From: Diospyros lotus
Lineage: Eukaryota; Streptophyta; Magnoliopsida; Ericales; Ebenaceae
Direction: 5' to 3'
DNA length: 64,000 nucleotides
Assembly (NCBI RefSeq): GCF_014633365.1
Contig: NC_068352.1
Coordinates: 34,009,310 to 34,073,309, forward strand
The notes beneath the pieces are model-generated. The model ran no database searches. It was not told the DNA's origin and saw only the letters and a program-made list of their open reading frames with translations. Both the position numbers and the translations under genes were made by a program. The stretch's first letter is position 1. Each line of letters opens with the position of its first letter. Of this stretch, positions 49,201 through 53,309 are shown piece after piece.

Positions 49201-52200
49201 AAAAAGGTACCAACTGAATGTAGAGAGAGAATTTGTGAGGCAGGTAGGATTAACTCATTATATACTGATTCCCCATGCTTTGATCCCGCCAAAAGCAAAA
49301 AAAAAAAGTACCAACTGAATGTAGCCTCCTCTAAGTACAAGTCACATCAGCTATAACTACCCTCACATGTATGTCATGGTCTTAATAAGTAGTAGGGATA
49401 TCCTGTAAAAGGGGGAGTATACATGTGCGGCAGTTAAGGGAAGCAACTAGCTAATTCTAGAAGAGGGTAACTATGTAAATAAAAGGCTGGTGGGATCCTA
49501 TATAAAGGACCCGAGCACATGTAAAGTGGTGATCCAGATATTGAATTGAATTCATTCTCTCATTTCCCTCTCAAATTCTCTCTCTCTCTCTCTGTTCTCT
49601 TCTCCCTTCTCTCTGTTTCTCTAATTCTCCAGAATTCTTCATAGAATTCTAGAGAATTCTAGTCAGATCTTCTAAGATCTGACAATGTAAAGTGCTACAA
49701 TCTGTTAGTACATGACAAATTCCCCCCTTGAAAAATTTCTTGTCCTCAAGAAATGCTAAGGAGGCTGGAAGCTTGAGGGAATTGTCTGAGTAAGTATGTG
49801 TTATTGTCTGGATGAAGGTTGGACCACTTCAGCAGCACTTGGGTGATAGGTGCCCCATGCTTGTACATGATCCTTCTGTCCACTATAGCACTCGGCTCCC
49901 TAGTAGAGGCAGCTTCCTTAATGAGTTGGGGCAAAGTCAGATTCACCTGCTGCGCTCCCACTGATCTCTTGAGTAGAGAGACATGAAAGACCGGATGGAT
50001 TTTTGAATCCTCGGGTAATTGAAGCTTGTAAGCCACATTTTCCACTCTGGCCAGGATTGGGGAGGACCCATAGTACCGCAGGCTCAATTTGGACACCTGC
50101 CCTTGTGTGAGTGCCTTGAGATGAGGTGCCTTAGTTTCAGGTAGACTTCCTCCCCCACTGTGAATTCTCTTTCACTCCTCCTCCTCCTTCGGTCTGTGCT
50201 TCATGCGATTTTAAGCCATTGCCAACTTCTTTTTTAGCTGTTGTATAACTTGTTGCCTCCGCTCAAGGTATGATTCGACTGTAGCCACTGCGGTATGCTC
50301 CGCCAAGGCAGGTAGTAGTGGGGGTTTGTATCCAAATAAGGCTTCAACCGGTGACATTTTGATGGAGCTATGGTGGCTGGAATCGTACCACCACTGTGCA
50401 AGTGATATCCACTTGTGCCAGCCCTTGGGATGAAGGAAACTGAGGCAACGCAAGTCAGTTTCCAAACACTGATTCACCCTCTCCGTCTGCCCATTTGTCT
50501 GTGAGTGATAGGATGTAGACATGCTTAGTTTAACTCCCAATGACTTCATCAATTCCTGCCATAGCAAGCTGGTAAATATCTTGTCTCGATAAGATATTAT
50601 GGATTGGGGGCCCCATGTAACTTTACCACCTGATCCAGAAACATCCTCACCACTTCTTGGGCTGTGTAGGGGTGGGTGAGGCTCAAGAAGTGTGCAAATT
50701 TCGTGAACCAATGAACCACTACTGTGATGCAGTACTTGCCCTTAGATTTAGGTAACCCTTCTATGAAATCCATGGATACACTAACCCACACCTGTGCAGG
50801 TGTAACTAGGGGCTGTAACAACCCTGTATAGGCTACAGTCTCATGTTTGCACATCTTGCACGTGTCGCATGCCATGACATTCAACTGTGGATAGGCTAGA
50901 GTCTTATGTTTGCACCTCTTTTAAGAGTTTGCACTATCTGTTACCCCCTTACCCTAGTGATGGATGAACTTAATAGTTATACCTAAAAAGAGGTGTCTTG
51001 GTGTATGTCATTCAGAAATGATATCTTGATAGATGAGATATAATAAGGCATTAGTACCAAGGACGAGGCCTTAAACTCCAAAGCAAAAATTTAATATGTG
51101 AAACAAGTGGGGGACCCCCAAAAGTAGTTCAGTGGGGGTGAAAATATATTAATAAGAATTTTTTATAAGCACATATCTATGATATTCCTCTATGAGATCT
51201 CATCTCATTTTTGGAACTGTTGTATAATATTTTCATTTTCAATGGTATCAAATAGCTCTCTTTCCATTATAGATAAAAATATATGTATATATGCCAGCAC
51301 AGCAATGATATCATCAATTATCAAATTAAGAATGTAATTCTATTTTTTATTTTGTTTGTCAAAAACATAAGTGAGATCGTTGCTTTTCACAATATTTTGA
51401 AGAAGTAGCCATCCATATTTTATTAGATAGATAGAGATTAATTAAATATTATTATCTAACCAAAACTTTTATAAAAATAGTACACTTTATTTATGTTTGT
51501 GCATTAAATTAGTGAATTAATCATAAATAAAAATTATATATAAATATTTTTTATATTAATTTGATATATATTTCCTGATAATCACGGGCATTGCACACTG
51601 TTGGTTCCTTACCTACCAAATATTATTGAACTATGCAACTTTGCCGGGTGTTTAATCATTACAAGTATCATATCTTTAACTGCTATAAATTTCCTCTAAT
51701 CTGCCTTTGATGGAACCTTCTCCTCCTCTGCCACCATTTGATGCCGGAATCTTACTCATGCTGTGCACCACAACCCAATTCACTGACTTTCTTTATTAGC
51801 GCTAGTATGCCCTTTCTGTACTCTCCACCTTTTGTAGATTTATAATCCCTAGTTGGCATGTGTTTCTATATTTCTTTATTTTCACTACAGAATACCCAAA
51901 CAATTTCTATTAATTTGCTTCAGATATACAATGTCAGTGGGGGTGGCTGACCTCTCTTGGCAGTCAGTTCACCCGTGTGAAACATAAGTTTAATAAAAAT
52001 AGAAGTGTGGGTGATGTTGTATTAACATCAGTTCAAATGTTTCAAATTAATTGCTCAAAAAGAAAGGAGGGAGGTTATTGAGAATATTAAACATAGAATC
52101 AAGGCAGCATGTTGAAACTTAGAGATGTGTTTTTAGCATTTTATACTATTGTACTCTTTAGATGGTTATAAGATTAGTTTTGTTGTATAGCAAGGATGTT

Positions 52201-53309
52201 GAGTTTTTAGCATGCGCAAAATGCAAGTATAATTGAGATTAAAATGTTGTGTTGGATGTGTGACCATAAAAGATAAAAGCAAAATTAAAATTTTGGTTAC
52301 CATAATAAGATTGGAGTAACTTATATTGAGGTAAGATTTGCAAAACATGATTAATATTAATATAATTTGGGCATGTGTGGAGAAGATTCTGCCCTGTGAC
52401 TGAGAATGGAATGGAAAAGACTTGTAGCAAAAAAGGTGGAGAAAAGCATTATAGTCTTACGAGAAATATGGTCATGGATATGATTGGCAAGTTAGAATTG
52501 ATGTAGTCAACTGAACCTGGTGGTATTGAAGTTTGGTGGTGGTGTTTTAGTACAAACAGTTTTTGGATAGGAAATCATGAAGTTCCAAACTTTCTCATGT
52601 GATGGCCAATGAAATATGTTGTTTCTCTGCCCGAGCCAGACAAGATGAAATTTCATACATGATTGTCAGAGAAATGTGATGTTGTGTCTTTGTAATAACA
52701 TTATTCCTGCCCAATTATATATACCTATATGCTAGAAAGCTAAGCATTTTCCACAAATATGTAAGGTTCTGGAACACAAAAATCTTGGTGAAGAATTTTG
52801 TTTTCTTACTTTTGTCACACAATTCACCTTGTCATTCTGTGTGTTTGCTTTTGGCTGCTAAAAGTACTGTGTTCATCCTTTTGATTTTTTATTTTCTATC
52901 GAACAGAATGCAGTATTATACCAAGTTAATGCAAGTTCAGAGAACTGGATGATTGCAGGGAGGAAAAGGGGGCATGCCCCGCTCTCCATAAAGCAAGGTA
53001 TTTGAATCACTACTACTATAATACTTGTTGCAACTGAACAGTTATATGTTCTTCACTAGTTATCTGTGTCAGATGATCAGTTTGTCCTGGCGCTAATTTA
53101 TCATTTTTCTTGTGGGATTCTCTCTGTTAACAGGTTCAAGGATAGTTATCTCAATATTATGTCTCCCTCTGGTAGCAGGATATGTCCGTCCTCCTCAACT
53201 AACCTTGCCAAATATTGATGAGACAAATATAAGTTGCAATCCTCCTGGACCTCATTTGGTCTGTGTGTTGCCTCCAGCCCTGAGTTCCTCTTACTGCATA
53301 CCAGCATGA
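10040..53309 (+). CDS. TRS130: TRAPPII complex subunit TRS130 (TRAPPC10-like), 20 of 21 expected coding exons
   Basis: TRS130 is a TRAPPII-specific subunit. In plants and yeast TRAPPII acts at the trans-Golgi network as an exchange factor for Rab11/Ypt31-type GTPases, and the Arabidopsis gene (CLUB/TRS130) is needed for cell-plate assembly and polarised secretion. The joined exons read without a stop through hallmark stretches such as 'EDVSDLWP', '[20 protein letters not shown]', 'FREPYAT', '[17 protein letters not shown]', '[14 protein letters not shown]', '[19 protein letters not shown]', 'KPGSYVLG', and end at TGA 53,307. About 1,239 codons are present against about 1,260 in Arabidopsis; only about 21 N-terminal residues are missing. 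The C-terminal ~180 residues match the TRAPPC10/Trs130 C-terminal domain. All 19 internal introns use GT-AG. Introns 5, 6, 18 and 19 are 4.4-13.9 kb and full of transposons. Confidence 0.95.
12225..12406 (+). CDS. TRS130: TRS130 exon 3
   Basis: Acceptor GGCACAG, donor AG|GTATGC. It codes '[17 protein letters not shown]' through 'VDFSSKKRE' plus two bases of an arginine codon, about residues 99-158. The preceding intron is 1,955 bp. Confidence 0.95.
13104..13287 (+). CDS. TRS130: TRS130 exon 4
   Basis: Acceptor CACATAG, donor AAG|GTAATT. The first base completes the split arginine. It codes '[16 protein letters not shown]' through '[14 protein letters not shown]', about residues 160-220. The preceding intron is 697 bp. 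Confidence 0.95.
13644..13734 (+). CDS. TRS130: TRS130 exon 5
   Basis: Acceptor TATCCAG, donor ACAG|GTGCAT. It codes '[18 protein letters not shown]' to 'ELCYLET' plus one base of a valine codon. This short exon is followed by the 9,845-bp, transposon-filled intron 5; its other half-codon is in the exon at 23,580. Confidence 0.94.
14400..14660 (-). repeat. Ty1/copia LTR fragment in intron 5
   Basis: The block resembles the U5/R part of copia LTRs seen elsewhere in this window: ACACAAACACACAAAGAACAC followed by a TTATCTTGGTTTGGAT-like box. At 19,200 and 20,890 the same pattern reads CACAAAGTCTTAT(T/C)CTGGTT. No boundaries or partner LTR were found. Confidence 0.35.
14670..14786. mobile_element. 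Truncated end of a hAT transposon
   Basis: Starts CAGTGTTTTAAAA and continues into a GC-rich block (GCGCTAGACGCTAG...) and a poly-T run. It is a clear relative of the left end of the hAT element at 32,948 (CAGTGTTCTAAAAGGCGCTAGGCGC...). No opposite end is visible. The fragment stops where a copia-type LTR begins (14,787). Confidence 0.7.
14787..16000 (-). mobile_element. Decayed Ty1/copia element: 3' LTR and RNase H remnant
   Basis: An LTR-like block at 14,787-15,411 starts TGTTATAAATTGGGAGCAC, close to the copia LTR start at 19,061 (TGTTATCTTGGGAGCAC), and ends ACAACA. Next to it, about 15,500-16,000, the sequence aligns with the copia RNase H region at 19,740-20,240, including a stretch whose minus-strand translation resembles the RNase H motif around 'HERTKHIDI'. 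Frames are destroyed. The right part of the element is not clear. Confidence 0.6.
16001..17220. other. Unassigned C/T-rich repeat-like sequence in intron 5
   Basis: The plus strand is rich in CCTT and CTAGG motifs and lacks a gene-like frame. It is probably the interior of the decayed copia element on its left, but I could not identify a domain. Confidence 0.4.
17221..17836 (-). repeat. Copia-type LTR-like segment
   Basis: Begins TGTTAAACC and ends TCCTAACA, with a TACCCTGGTTCATGCCATCTA box and an 'ACTACATCCAGCAATCCAAG' stretch that parallels ACATCCAGCAGTCCAA in the LTR at 14,787-15,411. TATTTATAAACTAG near 17,612 may be the promoter end. I found no adjacent primer-binding site and no target duplication, so it may not be the partner of the left LTR. 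Confidence 0.4.
17837..19060. other. Intron 5 sequence with a possible interrupted LTR
   Basis: No recognisable protein. The last ~125 bases (from about 18,933, TGTTGTAGG) together with 21,307-21,580 look like two halves of one LTR. The right half has a CTATAAGAGA box at about 21,369, C/T-rich sequence and a GACA end. The copia element at 19,061-21,306 would have split it. The reading is weak because no duplication was found at the outer ends. Confidence 0.3.
19061..19616 (-). repeat. 3' LTR of the deleted copia element
   Basis: 556 bp on the plus strand from TGTTATC to CTAACA, similar along its whole length to 20,746-21,306 with scattered substitutions and small indels. Confidence 0.9.
19713..20690 (-). 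pseudogene. Fused gag start and RT/RNase H end of the copia element
   Basis: Reading the minus strand from about 20,674: a copia gag beginning ('[19 protein letters not shown]'), one TGA where a tryptophan is usual, then about 25 more codons. Near 20,548 it switches to the reverse-transcriptase thumb region ('[18 protein letters not shown]') with a frame change. After a further frame change near 20,360 comes a 215-codon open frame with '[15 protein letters not shown]', '[16 protein letters not shown]', '[20 protein letters not shown]' and '[10 protein letters not shown]'. These are RNase H motifs with the expected acidic residues. RT catalytic YVDD is not present because it lies in the deleted part. 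Confidence 0.88.
20731..20742 (-). other. Primer-binding site of the copia element
   Basis: The minus strand reads TGGTATTAGAGC, one base different from the standard initiator tRNA-Met site, three bases inside the 5' LTR. Confidence 0.88.
20746..21306 (-). repeat. 5' LTR of the deleted copia element
   Basis: 561 bp, TGTTATC...TTAACA on the plus strand, so it ends correctly on both strands. CCTATTTATAGAAG near 21,130 gives a TATA-type box on the minus strand. Confidence 0.9.
21307..23579. other. Rest of intron 5
   Basis: The first ~275 bases look like the right half of a plus-oriented LTR (see 17,837-19,060). After that I see no domain or RNA gene. A short ACACACACGCGTGCGTGTG palindromic run lies near 23,197. 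The intron ends with a normal acceptor at 23,579. Confidence 0.4.
23580..23740 (+). CDS. TRS130: TRS130 exon 6
   Basis: Acceptor GATGCAG, donor AAG|GTTTGC. It codes '(V)[13 protein letters not shown]' to '[13 protein letters not shown]', about residues 251-304. The exon is isolated between two giant introns (9.8 and 13.9 kb), yet its frame and phase fit its neighbours exactly. Confidence 0.94.
23741..24613. other. Start of intron 6, ending in a probable copia 3' LTR
   Basis: No gene seen. The right end, CTTCAACA at 24,606-24,613 followed by CTCCTCCTCAAGC, read on the minus strand is a polypurine tract (GAGGAGGAG) followed by TGTTGAAG. This is the classical copia 3' end, so the bases left of 24,613 should be the 3' LTR. 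Its outer boundary could not be fixed. Confidence 0.45.
24614..25078 (-). pseudogene. RNase H part of a split Ty1/copia element
   Basis: On the minus strand, copia RNase H motifs appear in order from 25,078 leftward: '[20 protein letters not shown]', '[17 protein letters not shown]', '[19 protein letters not shown]' and 'EADILSKPM'. A short duplication (ACCTCACATA(C/T)ACCTTG, twice at 24,923-24,963) and frame changes break it. It is the continuation of the copia pol at 28,338-29,640; the 3.26-kb LTR element at 25,079 separates the two halves. Confidence 0.85.
25079..25436 (-). repeat. 3' LTR of the LARD-like element
   Basis: 358 bp, differing from 27,982-28,337 at only a handful of positions and a 2-4-base indel in the GAGAGAGGAAGAA purine run. 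The high similarity points to a recent insertion compared with other elements here. Confidence 0.92.
25438..25450 (-). other. Polypurine tract of the LARD-like element
   Basis: On the minus strand AAGGAGGGGGGAA, immediately before the 3' LTR. Confidence 0.8.
25499..26875 (-). pseudogene. Unrecognised ~458-codon ORF of the LARD-like element, split by one TGA
   Basis: Two open frames (26,875-26,261 and 26,155-25,499) are in the same frame. Between them there is one TGA (26,261-26,263) and 35 open codons, so a single frame of about 458 codons carries one stop. I recognise no gag, pol or host domain. The first part is very charged and could form a coiled coil ('[20 protein letters not shown]', '[18 protein letters not shown]'); the repeated '[13 protein letters not shown]' / 'KKAAFSVG' pattern is an internal duplication. 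The second part is acidic with a basic tail ('[14 protein letters not shown]'). It may be a diverged gag-like protein or a captured gene piece. The start codon is not certain. Confidence 0.55.
27968..27979 (-). other. Primer-binding site of the LARD-like element
   Basis: The minus strand reads TGGTATCAGAGA, 11 of 12 identical to the initiator tRNA-Met site, two bases inside the 5' LTR. Confidence 0.88.
27982..28337 (-). repeat. 5' LTR of the LARD-like element
   Basis: 356 bp, nearly identical to 25,079-25,436, bounded by TGTCATGA and TCATGACA. Confidence 0.92.
28338..29640 (-). pseudogene. Integrase-RT linker and reverse transcriptase of the split copia element
   Basis: Minus strand: 29,636-29,286 codes the linker before RT ('[20 protein letters not shown]', 'GTWEVV'). 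After a frame change, 29,317-28,751 codes the RT core ('[11 protein letters not shown]', '[15 protein letters not shown]', '[16 protein letters not shown]', '[14 protein letters not shown]', 'VYVDDIIIT'). The YVDD catalytic box is intact. The thumb and start of RNase H follow in other frames down to '[12 protein letters not shown]' at 28,338, where the LARD-like element interrupts. The 5' part of the copia element is missing beyond about 29,830. Confidence 0.9.
29838..30428 (-). repeat. Second copia-type LTR, probably 3' LTR of a truncated element
   Basis: 591 bp from TGTTAAGAG to TTCTAACA, with the ATTATCCTGGTTCAG box seen in the other copia LTRs here. On the right, AAATCTCCCCCCATTTG reads on the minus strand as a G-rich polypurine tract, so this is the 3' LTR of a minus-strand element whose interior would be to the right. 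That interior is lost after about 150 bases. No target duplication was found. Confidence 0.65.
30620..30775. repeat. TA/TG-rich simple repeat, block 1
   Basis: Alternating pyrimidine-purine sequence made of TATA, TGTA and CATA units. The open frames read from it (tyrosine/isoleucine-rich) are artefacts of the simple sequence. Confidence 0.85.
31240..31735. repeat. TA/TG-rich simple repeat, block 2
   Basis: About 500 bases of TATACATA/TGTATATG units, imperfect, open in several frames on both strands. It is separated from block 1 by about 460 bases of ordinary sequence without a gene. Confidence 0.85.
31736..32739. other. Intron 6 stretch without recognised features
   Basis: AT-rich. Around 31,828-31,875 there is a short inverted pattern (TTTGGGATTTTAAATCCCAAA, a 21-base perfect palindrome) which might belong to a small transposon, but no boundaries were found. 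Confidence 0.45.
32740..32947 (+). pseudogene. RTE-type LINE reverse transcriptase, left piece
   Basis: Plus-strand frames with stops match the early palm of plant RTE-type LINEs: a 'DKQKDYI' segment, '[11 protein letters not shown]' (normally E-K-A-Y-D-R-V-P-R) and a '[12 protein letters not shown]'-like end. The hAT element at 32,948 interrupts, and the sequence resumes at 36,553 at the next expected residues. Confidence 0.75.
32948..36552 (-). mobile_element. hAT transposon, full length, inserted in the LINE
   Basis: Terminal inverted repeats CAGTGTTCTAAAA (32,948-32,960) and TTTTAGAACACTG (36,540-36,552); flanking 8-bp duplications GCAGAAAC and GTAGAAAC (7 of 8). Both ends carry GC-rich subterminal arrays of GGCGCCTAGG-type motifs. 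The minus strand codes a broken hAT transposase. Size 3.6 kb, typical for autonomous plant hAT elements. Confidence 0.93.
33266..35719 (-). pseudogene. hAT transposase, broken
   Basis: On the minus strand, from ATG at 35,719: a BED-type zinc finger ('[17 protein letters not shown]' then a stop where Q/E is usual, then H-x3-H), an acidic/lysine linker, the DUF659 core ('[19 protein letters not shown]'), '[15 protein letters not shown]', '[17 protein letters not shown]', and the C-terminal dimerisation region ('[20 protein letters not shown]', '[12 protein letters not shown]' then TAG for the expected tryptophan). A serine/acidic tail ends near 33,266. Two intron-like gaps with GT and AG borders near 33,955-33,870 and 33,755-33,662 remain. 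Stops occur near 35,543, 35,201 and 34,479, with a frame change near 34,780. The enzyme would cut and paste the element; this copy is dead. Confidence 0.87.
36553..37440 (+). pseudogene. RTE-type LINE, right piece (RT catalytic region to 3' end)
   Basis: Continues the LINE after the hAT: 'GLLQGS' equivalent, '[20 protein letters not shown]' with N-N where the catalytic D-D is expected (36,709-36,714), then '[20 protein letters not shown]'. The 3' half follows as degraded versions of the RTE tail ('IQKDGG', 'HRIRVR', 'KLKGKF', '[11 protein letters not shown]') with many stops. Same orientation as TRS130. Confidence 0.8.
37441..37685. other. End of intron 6
   Basis: No feature other than the acceptor region before exon 7 (CTCAATTTGCAG). 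Confidence 0.6.
37686..37775 (+). CDS. TRS130: TRS130 exon 7
   Basis: Acceptor TTTGCAG, donor GAG|GTGTTT. It codes '[19 protein letters not shown]' to 'SLGQRE', 30 codons. It resumes the frame after the 13,945-bp intron 6. Confidence 0.93.
37884..38045 (+). CDS. TRS130: TRS130 exon 8
   Basis: Acceptor TCTTGCAG, donor AAG|GTAAAG. It codes '[19 protein letters not shown]' to 'DLYSLCRVK', 54 codons. The preceding intron is 108 bp. Confidence 0.95.
38273..38334 (+). CDS. TRS130: TRS130 exon 9
   Basis: Acceptor GTGTCAG, donor ACAG|GTACAA. This short 62-bp exon codes '[20 protein letters not shown]' plus two bases of a serine codon. Confidence 0.93.
38510..38600 (+). CDS. TRS130: TRS130 exon 10
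   Basis: Acceptor CTGTTCAG, donor AAG|GTGAGC. It codes '(S)[17 protein letters not shown]' to 'SEVLAKEK', 30 codons plus the split serine. Confidence 0.94.
39043..39203 (+). CDS. TRS130: TRS130 exon 11
   Basis: Acceptor TCATGCAG, donor GG|GTAATT. It codes '[19 protein letters not shown]' to 'LFDGLPITD' plus two bases of a glycine codon. Confidence 0.94.
39433..39646 (+). CDS. TRS130: TRS130 exon 12
   Basis: Acceptor CTGGCAG, donor GAG|GTACAA. It codes a serine/proline-rich low-complexity linker ('[16 protein letters not shown]', '[18 protein letters not shown]') and then '[14 protein letters not shown]', 71 codons. Confidence 0.94.
40008..40094. repeat. Imperfect two-copy tandem repeat in intron 12
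   Basis: Two adjacent copies of about 41-46 bases share GGGTGGTGTG, then CATG-rich sequence and GAATTTTGTGT. It has no coding potential. Confidence 0.7.
40368..40913 (+). CDS. TRS130: TRS130 exon 13 (largest)
   Basis: Acceptor CTGTCAG, donor AAG|GTACAA. At 182 codons this is the largest exon. It codes '[20 protein letters not shown]', '[20 protein letters not shown]', '[17 protein letters not shown]' and '[17 protein letters not shown]', among the best conserved stretches of the protein. Confidence 0.96.
41018..41230 (+). CDS. TRS130: TRS130 exon 14
   Basis: Acceptor ATTTTTAG, donor AAG|GTATTG. It codes '[19 protein letters not shown]' to '[14 protein letters not shown]', 71 codons. This includes the '[20 protein letters not shown]' stretch shared with Arabidopsis TRS130. 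Confidence 0.95.
41414..41804 (+). CDS. TRS130: TRS130 exon 15
   Basis: Acceptor TTTATAG, donor ACAG|GTTAAA. It codes '[19 protein letters not shown]' to '[11 protein letters not shown]', 130 codons plus one base of the next. The middle part ('[14 protein letters not shown]', 'TVTEEFKQ') is poorly conserved relative to Arabidopsis. The donor GTTAAA is weak but the phase fits. Confidence 0.93.
41906..41996 (+). CDS. TRS130: TRS130 exon 16
   Basis: Acceptor GGGCAG, donor AG|GTAGTT. It codes '(A)[18 protein letters not shown]' to 'ISHNQSFE' plus two bases of an arginine codon. Confidence 0.93.
42088..42172 (+). CDS. TRS130: TRS130 exon 17
   Basis: Acceptor TTGACAG, donor CAG|GTATTA. The first base completes the arginine. 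It codes '[20 protein letters not shown]' to 'GTLLLQ', 28 codons. The preceding intron is only 91 bp. Confidence 0.93.
42439..42628 (+). CDS. TRS130: TRS130 exon 18
   Basis: Acceptor CCTCCAG, donor GAAG|GTAACC. It codes '[20 protein letters not shown]' to 'ICLATPMAE' plus one base of an aspartate codon. It is followed by the 4,422-bp intron 18. Confidence 0.94.
42629..43613. other. Left part of intron 18
   Basis: A CT dinucleotide run at about 42,883-42,899; otherwise no repeat boundary, RNA or coding feature seen. Confidence 0.5.
43614..44521. mobile_element. Non-autonomous hAT-type element with perfect 8-bp duplication
   Basis: Ends CAGTGGTGGAGCCAG (43,614) and TGGCTCCGCCACTG (44,521) form an inverted repeat of about 14 bases. 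ATTGCAAC is duplicated exactly on both sides (43,606-43,613 and 44,522-44,529). The 908-bp interior is AT-rich without a transposase. It contains a diverged internal repeat (TGGTTTTTG(A/G)CA with CACCC/CACTC-GACACTC motifs, near 44,150 and 44,322). The 8-bp duplication and CAGTGG-GGAGCC end place it in the hAT superfamily, possibly Tip100-like. Confidence 0.9.
44756..45373 (+). repeat. Solo LTR nested in a copia LTR, perfect 5-bp duplication
   Basis: 618 bp from TGTTATTTG to GATATAACA, flanked by TATAC on both sides (44,751-44,755 and 45,374-45,378). TATAAATAGG at about 44,934 is a plus-strand TATA box, and the AGTTCAAACCAGGATA box near 45,172 resembles the R/U5 box of copia LTRs. With no interior, it is the product of LTR-LTR recombination. 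Confidence 0.92.
45470..45840 (-). pseudogene. Copia RNase H relic
   Basis: The minus-strand translation has the copia RNase H signature in pieces: '[13 protein letters not shown]' then 'NFVREK' near 45,600-45,665, and a 'AEAKYRA'-like run near 45,790. Stops and frame changes are frequent. Confidence 0.7.
46634..46793 (-). mobile_element. tRNA-derived SINE with 14-bp target duplication
   Basis: A GC-rich 160-bp block in AT-rich surroundings is flanked by exact copies of CACACCCATTTCTT (46,620-46,633 and 46,794-46,807). On the minus strand it starts CCCCCCAGGGGCGCTCGAGCAG, an A-box-like start, and has GGGTTTGAATCC near 46,727-46,738, matching an RNA polymerase III B box. No poly-A tail is visible at the 3' end. 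The open frames on both strands here are artefacts of its GC content. Confidence 0.8.
47051..47361 (+). CDS. TRS130: TRS130 exon 19
   Basis: Acceptor TTGTACAG, donor GAG|GTGCAT. It codes '(D)[18 protein letters not shown]', '[20 protein letters not shown]' and '[13 protein letters not shown]' to 'NASHE', 103 codons at the start of the conserved C-terminal domain. It is followed by the 5,545-bp intron 19. Confidence 0.95.
47810..49010 (+). pseudogene. RTE-type LINE endonuclease region, left piece
   Basis: Plus-strand pieces follow the order of the plant RTE endonuclease: a diverged 'SWNVGTL'-like start near 47,830, '[13 protein letters not shown]' near 47,970 and '[10 protein letters not shown]' near 48,180. 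Then come a link region and '[15 protein letters not shown]' near 48,755 (normally H-R-L-L-V-M-D-V-R-I). Many stops. It is interrupted by the gypsy LTR at 49,011. Confidence 0.72.
48321..48407. repeat. Three perfect 29-bp tandem copies
   Basis: GAAATAATGAAGGAAAAGTT plus ATTAGATTT repeated three times with no mismatch (48,321-48,349, 48,350-48,378, 48,379-48,407), within the LINE relic. The exact identity implies recent slippage or duplication. Confidence 0.95.
49011..49717 (-). repeat. 3' LTR of the truncated gypsy element, with a nested solo LTR
   Basis: Minus-strand reading begins TGTCATGTACTAAC at 49,717 and ends AGATCTGACA at 49,011. It contains two adjacent ~100-bp copies (about 49,123-49,222 and 49,223-49,324), each with a GTATA-type box: a duplication of the promoter part. 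A plus-oriented solo LTR (49,372-49,684) sits inside. Confidence 0.8.
49372..49684 (+). repeat. Solo LTR in opposite orientation, perfect 5-bp duplication
   Basis: 313 bp from TGTCATGGTC to AGATCTGACA, flanked by ATGTA on both sides (49,367-49,371 and 49,685-49,689). CTATATAAAGG at about 49,500 is its TATA box, followed by CT-rich sequence. It shares its last ten bases with the end of the LTR it entered, so both belong to related families. Confidence 0.9.
49730..50900 (-). pseudogene. Integrase and chromodomain tail of the truncated gypsy element
   Basis: Minus strand from 50,884: the end of the zinc region ('CDTCKMC'), '[17 protein letters not shown]' and '[12 protein letters not shown]'. 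Here the first catalytic aspartate is histidine (codon at 50,711-50,713). After a frame change near 50,600-50,620: '[16 protein letters not shown]' and '[11 protein letters not shown]' (E present). Later come '[20 protein letters not shown]' and the chromodomain-like '[20 protein letters not shown]' with the usual W-E missing. The end of the reading frame is near 49,746. Confidence 0.87.
50930..52560 (+). pseudogene. RTE-type LINE, right piece
   Basis: After the gypsy insertion the LINE resumes with 'LVMDELNSY' near 50,956 and a degraded catalytic block ('SWCMSF', then R-N-D instead of A-D-D). About 0.9 kb of AT-rich sequence (51,130-52,010) interrupts. The tail ('IKHRIKAAC', '[10 protein letters not shown]', '[14 protein letters not shown]') ends near 52,560. 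Boundaries are approximate. Confidence 0.65.
52907..52997 (+). CDS. TRS130: TRS130 exon 20
   Basis: Acceptor TCGAACAG, donor CAAG|GTATTT. It codes '[20 protein letters not shown]' to 'APLSIKQ' plus one base of a glycine codon. Confidence 0.94.
53134..53309 (+). CDS. TRS130: TRS130 exon 21 (terminal coding exon)
   Basis: Acceptor GTTAACAG. It codes '(G)[18 protein letters not shown]', '[20 protein letters not shown]' and '[12 protein letters not shown]', then TGA at 53,307-53,309. The end corresponds to the conserved C-terminus of plant TRS130. Confidence 0.95.

Larger units (their letters stand above)
49011..50929 (-). mobile_element. Truncated Ty3/gypsy chromovirus inserted in the LINE
   Basis: Minus-strand element with a 3' LTR at 49,011-49,717, a polypurine tract (GGGGGGAATT, 49,718-49,727), a chromodomain-bearing integrase C-terminus and an integrase core, then truncation near 50,880-50,930. 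The 5' part (gag, protease, RT) and 5' LTR are gone. It is related to the gypsy element at 1,644: same domain order and similar integrase and tail sequences. Confidence 0.85.
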
